Shown piece by piece: positions 58,944 to 64,000 of a DNA stretch of 64,000 nucleotides. Location: positions 73,224,838 to 73,288,837 of the forward strand of contig CM071570.1 of NCBI GenBank assembly GCA_036426205.1, written 5' to 3'. Position numbers and translations under genes: made by a program. Origin of the DNA: Ascaphus truei (taxonomy: Eukaryota > Chordata > Amphibia > Anura > Ascaphidae). How positions within the stretch are numbered: the stretch's first letter is position 1; every line of letters begins with the position of its first letter. Below the pieces are notes generated by a model, which saw only the letters and a list, made by a program, of their open reading frames with translations, was not told the DNA's origin and made no database searches.

Positions 58944-58986
58944 CTCACAGACATGTTTCGACCTTTATGGGTCTCATCAGTGTGAG
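58944..58986 (-). ncRNA. Hammerhead ribozyme-like motif, complete core
   Basis: Reading the minus strand from 58986: CTCACA (helix I, 5' side), CTGATGA (58980-58974), GACC-CATAAA-GGTC (helix II, 58973-58960), GAAA (58959-58956), CATG (helix III, self-complementary, 58955-58952), TC (predicted cleavage after 58950), TGTGAG (helix I, 3' side, 58949-58944). All conserved hammerhead nucleotides are present and helix I pairs over 6 bp. The tiny palindromic helix III is the kind that acts as a dimer in newt satellite 2 and Penelope-like elements (established knowledge). Activity here is inferred. It lies in a dispersed repeat, next to the U2-headed insertion. Confidence 0.78.
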
Positions 58987-59171
58987 GTTGGTAGTACTGC
59001 TGGCTTTGCAATTGTCAAGGCTGTAGGATTTACCATACACATTTTAAGTTATGGTGGGTGAAAAAGGCAACAAGAAACCTCCACCGTATAGTATATAGCA
59101 AATAATAAGATCATTTGTGAGCACATTCACATGTCTTAGACAGGTCTGCAACCCTGCCTTTCAAAAATTAT

Positions 59172-59174
<3 letters not shown>

Positions 59175-59237
<63 letters not shown>

Positions 59238-59250
59238 CATATATATAGCA
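59175..59250. repeat. AT microsatellite with tacatat units
   Basis: (TA)n with regular C/G interruptions, at the edge of a family E copy. Confidence 0.9.
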
Positions 59251-59989
59251 ACTTTTTTTTCAAACTCGGGTGAAGTCGCCTTTGTCGCAGAGAATTAGAA
59301 CTTCAGAGAAATCTTTGCCCATCCCTAGTTACTATTCAAAAAAGCCTTTTGCAATACAGACGTACCCCGCATTAACGTGCGCAATGGGTCCAGAGCATGT
59401 ATGTACAGCGAAAATGTAGTTAAAGGGAAGCACCACCTTTTTTCCACTTATCGATGCATGAACTGTACTGCAATCGTCATATATGTGCAATAACGCATTT
59501 GTAACCGGCTCTATAGTCTCCCCGCTTGCGCACAGCTTCGGTACAGGTAGGGAGCCGGTATTGCTGTTCAGGAAGTGTGACAGGCGCACTTAAAGTGAGT
59601 GTCCTTAAACTGAGGTATGCCTGCAGTCTCTTTCTGCTCTAGAGGGGCCTGCCACACATTGGCACATGCTGTAAAACAACTGTCGCAGATAAGGAGGATT
59701 AACACACGGGCGACATGACAGAATAACTGCATATTGCCCAAGTATTTACTGTAGATACGCTTTCCAGACAAAACAGAGAGCACTTTATAGGAAAATATTG
59801 TTATGTCCATTGCATCTACTTTACGCGATATGCAATAACAAATTAAAAAACAGTTAGATATTGTCTAGCAATTGCAAGGGCTAATATGCCTTATTTATAA
59901 ATTACAATATGCTCTTTTTTTTTTGAGCCAGTGCAGGTTCATGTATAAAACAATGGGGGAAAACATGTCAAATCAGTCAATCAACTCAC

Positions 59990-60066
59990 CTGGCGATCTC
60001 CTTAATACAGTGCAAGGAATATTCATCTTTGGCCACAAAAAGATGCATAAACAATGTGTTCAGAGG
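59990..60066 (-). CDS. CFAP61: CFAP61 exon A (PLNTLF segment)
   Basis: This 77-nt exon on the minus strand is bounded by an acceptor (ttgcttccag) and a donor (gtgagttg). It reads PLNTLFMHLFVAKDEYS then LHCIKEIA and ends with two bases of an arginine codon. The string PLNTLFMHLFVA is nearly the same as in mammalian CFAP61, within the GNAT-like N-terminal domain. The split codon is completed by the next exon. The preceding exon was not found in the remaining 3.9 kb of the window. Confidence 0.9.
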
Positions 60067-60474
60067 CTGGAAGCAAAGGTACAATCATGAATACAAGACA
60101 TGTGGAAATACAATTTATGCAGGTAATACATTTTAACAGAGCACTGTGCCTATTTGAAAAAGAATGAATGTTCCATAGCGATAAAAACAGATTATCCAGC
60201 AAGGCTGGAGTTATTAACAGTAAGTGTATTATGGATAAACCACAGTGGTATGCCCCTGTATAATTCATATCTTGTTTTTATTACTGTTATCGTTATTTAT
60301 CATCATTTATCTGGCACCAACACACTCTTCAGCAAAGTATTTTTGGGAGACCAGTGGATGCAGCCGTTAAAAAACATATATGGGGGGGGGATAATTCAAT
60401 CTAGCTCGAAGCGGTCGTTCAAACAGTAATCGGCTGAGAACTTCCATTGAAGTATAAAAAGCAAAGAAGGGTGG

Positions 60475-60700
60475 GTAGCCATCTTGGTCCTTTCTTCCAT
60501 GTAGTATCAAAGGAGGGAGAGGGAGAAGGTGGGATGGTACCTTTTTATTGGACCAACAATAGTTGATATGTTACAAGCTTTCGAACCTCTCAGGTTGAAG
60601 GACCCTGTGAGGTCTGAAAGCTTGTAACATATCAACCACTTGTTAGTCTAATAAAAGGTCCACCTACTCCCTTTCCCCCATTTGGTACTACATGGAAGTA
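60475..60700. repeat. Foldback repeat with aagctttcgaacc arms
   Basis: Left arm ttattggaccaacaatagtt ... acaagctttcgaacctc and its inverse (gaaagcttgtaacatatc ... ctaataaaaggtcca). Confidence 0.75.
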
Positions 60701-61244
60701 TAATGGTGTTTTCGGACGATAACAGCTCAAATGACCACTTCAGACTTTATTGAATTGAATTATTGAATTCATTATTTATTGACTATGTTATAATTAGCAG
60801 ACGGTCATATATATGATTTAGACAGTTCCCTGGTAAAGGAAGCTTTCAATTGAATGCAGATGTGAATTCATTGGGTCTTCTATTAACAGCCTTGCCAAAC
60901 TAGGACTACTAGTGGTATCTCAGAGAGAAGCATAGTGTACAACTGAAGAATGTGAAACACAGACTGAGCACTAAGAGCTCATGTGGTAAGTGCTCTGCAA
61001 ACAGAAGGATTTCCCTCAGCCGGTCAACAGCTGCCTAATTGTCTATATCTGCTCTGTTTCTGGTGATTCCATGGAGAAAGCTAACTCTAAGATCCCTATT
61101 CAACATAGTGAAGCAGTGACGCAGTAATTTGTATTCAAGTAAATGGAAGTTAATGCATCTTTAACTACAAATCCCCATAGACTTTAATAGGGATTCTTTT
61201 TCAGACGAAAATGGGCCAAAGGGTCGCTTCAGCAGGTATGTATG

Positions 61245-61700
61245 TACTATATATCTTTATTTATATAGCGCCATTAATGTACATAGCACTTCACAGTAGT
61301 AAGACACATCACAGTCATATAAATAACAAATAATACAAATAACAGATCATGGGAATGAGTGCTTCAGACATAAAAGAAACATTTAGGAAAAGAAGTCCCT
61401 GCTCTGAAGAGCCTACAATCTAATTGGTAGGAGGAACATACAGATACAGTAGGAGGGAATACTGGTAAGTGCGTATGCAGGGGCCTAGCTTTATGTATCA
61501 GGTGTATAGTATTAGCCACAGTGCTACTCATATGCTGCGTTAAGCAGGTGTGTTTTAAGGTGGGTCTTAAAGGTGGATAGAGAGGGTGCAAATCGGGTAT
61601 TGAGGGGAAGGGCATTCCAGAGGAGTGGGACAGTCAGTGAGAAAGGTTTAAGGCAGGAGGGGGCTTTAGAATAAGGCCCTAAGACTTCCACTACAAAAAT
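61245..61700 (-). repeat. L2-like 3' region, reverse orientation
   Basis: atttatatagcgccattaat, gagcctacaatctaa and gggcattccagaggag mark a reverse L2 tail. Confidence 0.7.
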
Positions 61701-62292
61701 GAAAGGGTGGTGGTGTTATGCACAAAACGATGTTTCTTAACTCCGTTCAGCCTTTTGTATTGCTGATCAGCATCATGAATGTGGTTGTATGCTGTACCTG
61801 TTTAAACATTGACAAAGCAAGTGTCTGTCAATTCTTTGGGGAGTTGGTGAGAGAGGTTTGGAGACAGATATGTGGCTGGGTAGGCAACAATATGACTGCA
61901 TAAAGCCATGAAATGGCTGGTATCACATCTGACCATTCTTGCATCTGGATATGTATATAAAAAAAGTCTCTACTAATTTAAACAGCAGAGACCAAACAGC
62001 ACAAAATAGGCCTTACATTTATATGTCCTGTGTGTTAAACTAGCCCTGACTTATATTATACCCTGACTAGATTAATTCTGGCTCTTTCTATTTAATAAAT
62101 TACCTTGTTTTAAACATTAAAGCTTTATATTCATCTTTTTTCCCCCTCTCTTTCTACTAAACAATAATAATAAAACGGTGACTACTTTTTGGAATATTTA
62201 TTTTTCAACATGCTGAAATAGAGCTCAGTTTTCCGATATCCAAGTTGTCGCCTGTGAATTATTTCATCTTGATTTAGCTATAAAGGGATTTT

Positions 62293-62574
62293 GGTCCACG
62301 TTTACTAAACAGCCTATTCTGCATTGGAAGACACCTTATAGTCCATGGACTTGAATAGGCTATAAAGGTGTCTTCCACTGCCAGGTGTCGTCTTATGGCA
62401 AGAAAGTGCCAAAAGGCACGAAACGCGTAGGAAAGTTTTAGACCTCTGTGTTTTTTTACTATTTTTTTTAAGAAATCAGTTTTTTCATTATTTTCACCCT
62501 GTGTCTGTGTGCTGTCAACTTTTTCTTCTACGCCTGGTCTTATAGCAAGAAGACTGCATAGTAAATATGACCCT
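62293..62574. repeat. Family D MITE with nested insertion
   Basis: gtccacgtttactaaac ... gcatagtaaatatgac, interrupted by a 134-bp insert at 62405-62538 with a 14-bp duplication (tcttatRgcaagaa). Confidence 0.65.
62405..62538 (+). mobile_element. 134-bp insert starting at a hairpin-GAAACGCGT motif
   Basis: Flanked by tcttatggcaagaa and tcttatagcaagaa (13 of 14 match). Starts with hairpin GTGCC-AAAA-GGCAC directly followed by GAAACGCGTA, then T-rich sequence. Reads as a 5'-truncated retroelement beginning inside a hammerhead-like helix II. Confidence 0.5.
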
Positions 62575-63559
62575 TAATGTACTAGAACTTTATGGTCTGT
62601 CCAATAATGACTACATAGTTTTATCTTTTGAAAACCCTTCGTGAACATAAAAATAGGAATATAAATCATTTTCTGAGTATGATCATATACTTGCAACAAT
62701 CCCAGATTTGTTCTATTTAACATAAAGAGAAAAAAAAAGTTACACCCCTCCAAGGTGCCACATAAAATCAACTCATCATACAGTATGTAAGGGTTACTTT
62801 AACCTTTTTTTCTAAGCTTTGAATGTTATTAAAGCAGGGAGTGAACAGAGATAATTAATATCATGCGGTTCAGCAGTTGTGTGCTCACAATGGGCTGTGG
62901 TGGTAAAATATTTCACAAGGGTCCTTATCACACAAAGAATACAGTAAGAGCCATTATACAGGCTGCGCATATCACAAAGTGCTGCATGCTGGGGCATTTT
63001 CTTTAATATTCTGCCTAATGAGTATACAGGTCCAGGTAACAGCAATTTATGTATGAGACAAATTGTGCAAGCAGTGGGTCTTTTTCTGGATGTTTAAGGC
63101 ATGAGGTAATGAATGAAGTGGGTTCATTTTATGAGACATGTGTGTTTTGTTTCCTATTGAATGCTTTGACCTCTTCTTGTCGCTTACTTATCACTCTGTT
63201 TAAAAGCCCATTACTCCCAGAGGAGTCAATAACATGTAGCACTATATTGCATACAATGCATCTCAGGTCTCGCCTGAAAAGGGTACTGCTGTTTCCTGGT
63301 CATTGAATACTTTAGTGAGATTTCAATGCTTTAGCAGAAGTACTCGTGAAAGAAAATATGGAAAGTTGGTAGGTAGTGTTTAGGGTAGGCTTCCTGATAC
63401 ACATCCTTCGATAAGTAGCATTATTTGCAGAAATGGTGTTGACATTGTGCACAATGCAGACATTGATGTACAAATAGAATAAAGACAGGCTAGTAAATTG
63501 CCACATTAGGGTTGCCAGGGAGTCTTGTAGAGCAAAATAACTCAGATCGCGATTTAGGC

Positions 63560-63760
63560 TGGGGCCATGGTACTGCAGACCGTGTGCTGAGCAAACCGAC
63601 TGCCTTAAGGCAGTGTTCGCGTCCATGCTGCGTGCGGCGCGGAAGCAGGAGGGTGCGCGCGTTACGTGAGAAATCAGATTTCTCAGCGCGACAGACAGGT
63701 CACGTGAGCGGTTCACCCAATGAGGGCGAACCAGCTCCGTGACATCACTAGGAACGCCCC
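63560..63760. repeat. GC-rich repeat (family G)
   Basis: gcgcgacagacaggtcacgtg and tgccttaaggcagtg; related to 56080-56440. Confidence 0.5.
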
Positions 63761-64000
63761 CAGGATTTTGATACTGGAAACCTTACACTATGTGAAATGT
63801 AGATGGCAAGCACTGCCCGTGCACATGCGCTGGATACAACGCAAGTGAACTGCAGGTGATACACATTTTGAATGATCTGCCTGCAGAGTAAAGAATTTAA
63901 TAGTGATTAAACGAGCAATCCAAGCAGCTTTTATTAAAAAAATAAAATATATATATATTTTTTTAACCAGGTTTGAAGCAAGGGGTCTCCAAAGCTGAAC

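Larger units (their letters stand above)
57980..59165. repeat. Dispersed repeat family E, copy interrupted by U2 insertion
   Basis: Repeat sequence 57980-58146 (containing ttctgggaagtgacatgc) resumes after the U2-headed insertion at 58955 and ends near 59165 with gcacattcacatgtcttaga. Colinear with the uninterrupted copy at 23940-24560. Carries the complete hammerhead motif. Confidence 0.75.
24701..60066 (-). other. CFAP61: CFAP61 gene, internal part (six exons and introns)
   Basis: Six minus-strand exons follow one another in the same order as the N-terminal third of vertebrate CFAP61, and each splice junction is in phase with the next (phases 2, 1, 2, 0, 1, 0 at the successive donors). CFAP61 is a ciliary axoneme protein of the calmodulin- and spoke-associated complex at the base of radial spokes, and its loss in mammals causes sperm flagellum defects (established knowledge). 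Introns visible here are about 2.7, 2.1, 2.8, 17.3 and 9.8 kb. The first exons lie beyond 64000 and later exons lie left of position 1 or were not recognised. Recognition is from recalled family sequence, not a search. Confidence 0.9.
60067..64000. other. 5'-side CFAP61 intron
   Basis: Apart from the repeats listed, unique AT-rich sequence. No upstream CFAP61 exon was recognised on the minus strand. Confidence 0.5.

Noticed and set aside
60560..60640. Hammerhead-like reading of ggttcgaaagcttg in the foldback
   Set aside because: The CTGANGA box is not intact on either strand and GAAA is followed by G, giving no good helix III or cleavage triplet.

Overview
The window looks like intronic DNA of an amphibian, probably a frog. 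On the minus strand, six short exons at 60066-59990, 57270-57203, 55150-55024, 52222-52090, 34799-34646 and 24795-24701 join in correct reading phase. They encode an N-terminal stretch of CFAP61, a radial-spoke protein of cilia and sperm tails. The start and end of the gene lie outside the window. Everything else is intron, and most of it is transposable elements: Ty3/gypsy, DIRS-like and Tc1 elements, several LTR families, L2-like LINEs, a MIR-like SINE, hAT MITEs and many foldback repeats. No species can be named from sequence alone.

Layout. 1-2.8 kb: GT microsatellite and foldback repeats. 2.8-9.6 kb: a full-length but decayed Ty3/gypsy chromovirus on the minus strand with two LTRs and a 5-bp target duplication. 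10.5-12.3 kb: a 1.76-kb palindrome. 12.8-13.4 kb: a lone LTR. 14.8-17.5 kb: a DIRS-like fragment broken by a solo LTR and a TTAA-type MITE. 18.0-23.1 kb: an LTR element with near-identical LTRs and one intact 831-codon ORF but no pol. 23.3-24.6 kb: foldback repeats, one holding a decayed hammerhead motif. 24.7-37.6 kb: CFAP61 exons with ordinary intron, a solo LTR, hAT MITEs and L2 pieces. 38.1-39.6 kb: a Tc1 element. 39.6-46.9 kb: a second gypsy element with nested solo LTRs. 47-51 kb: a 4-kb array of GT/CA and G-rich satellite DNA. 51.8-60.1 kb: four CFAP61 exons, a SINE, MITEs and an assembly gap. 60.1-64 kb: intron with repeats.

The most interesting signal is a hammerhead-ribozyme-like sequence on the minus strand at 58944-58986. 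It has every core nucleotide (CTGATGA, GAAA, GTC), a 6-bp helix I, a 4-bp helix II and a self-complementary helix III. It lies in a dispersed repeat; a second copy at 24195-24238 keeps the fold with a changed helix III and a damaged core. Other repeats (11.41, 14.37 and 62.42 kb) carry related hairpin-GAAACGCGT motifs. Next to the intact motif, a U2-snRNA-headed retrocopy of about 770 bp is inserted with a ~19-bp target duplication, and the 24.2-kb copy supplies the empty site. Many single-base differences between repeat copies look like mutation or long-read consensus error; I cannot tell which.
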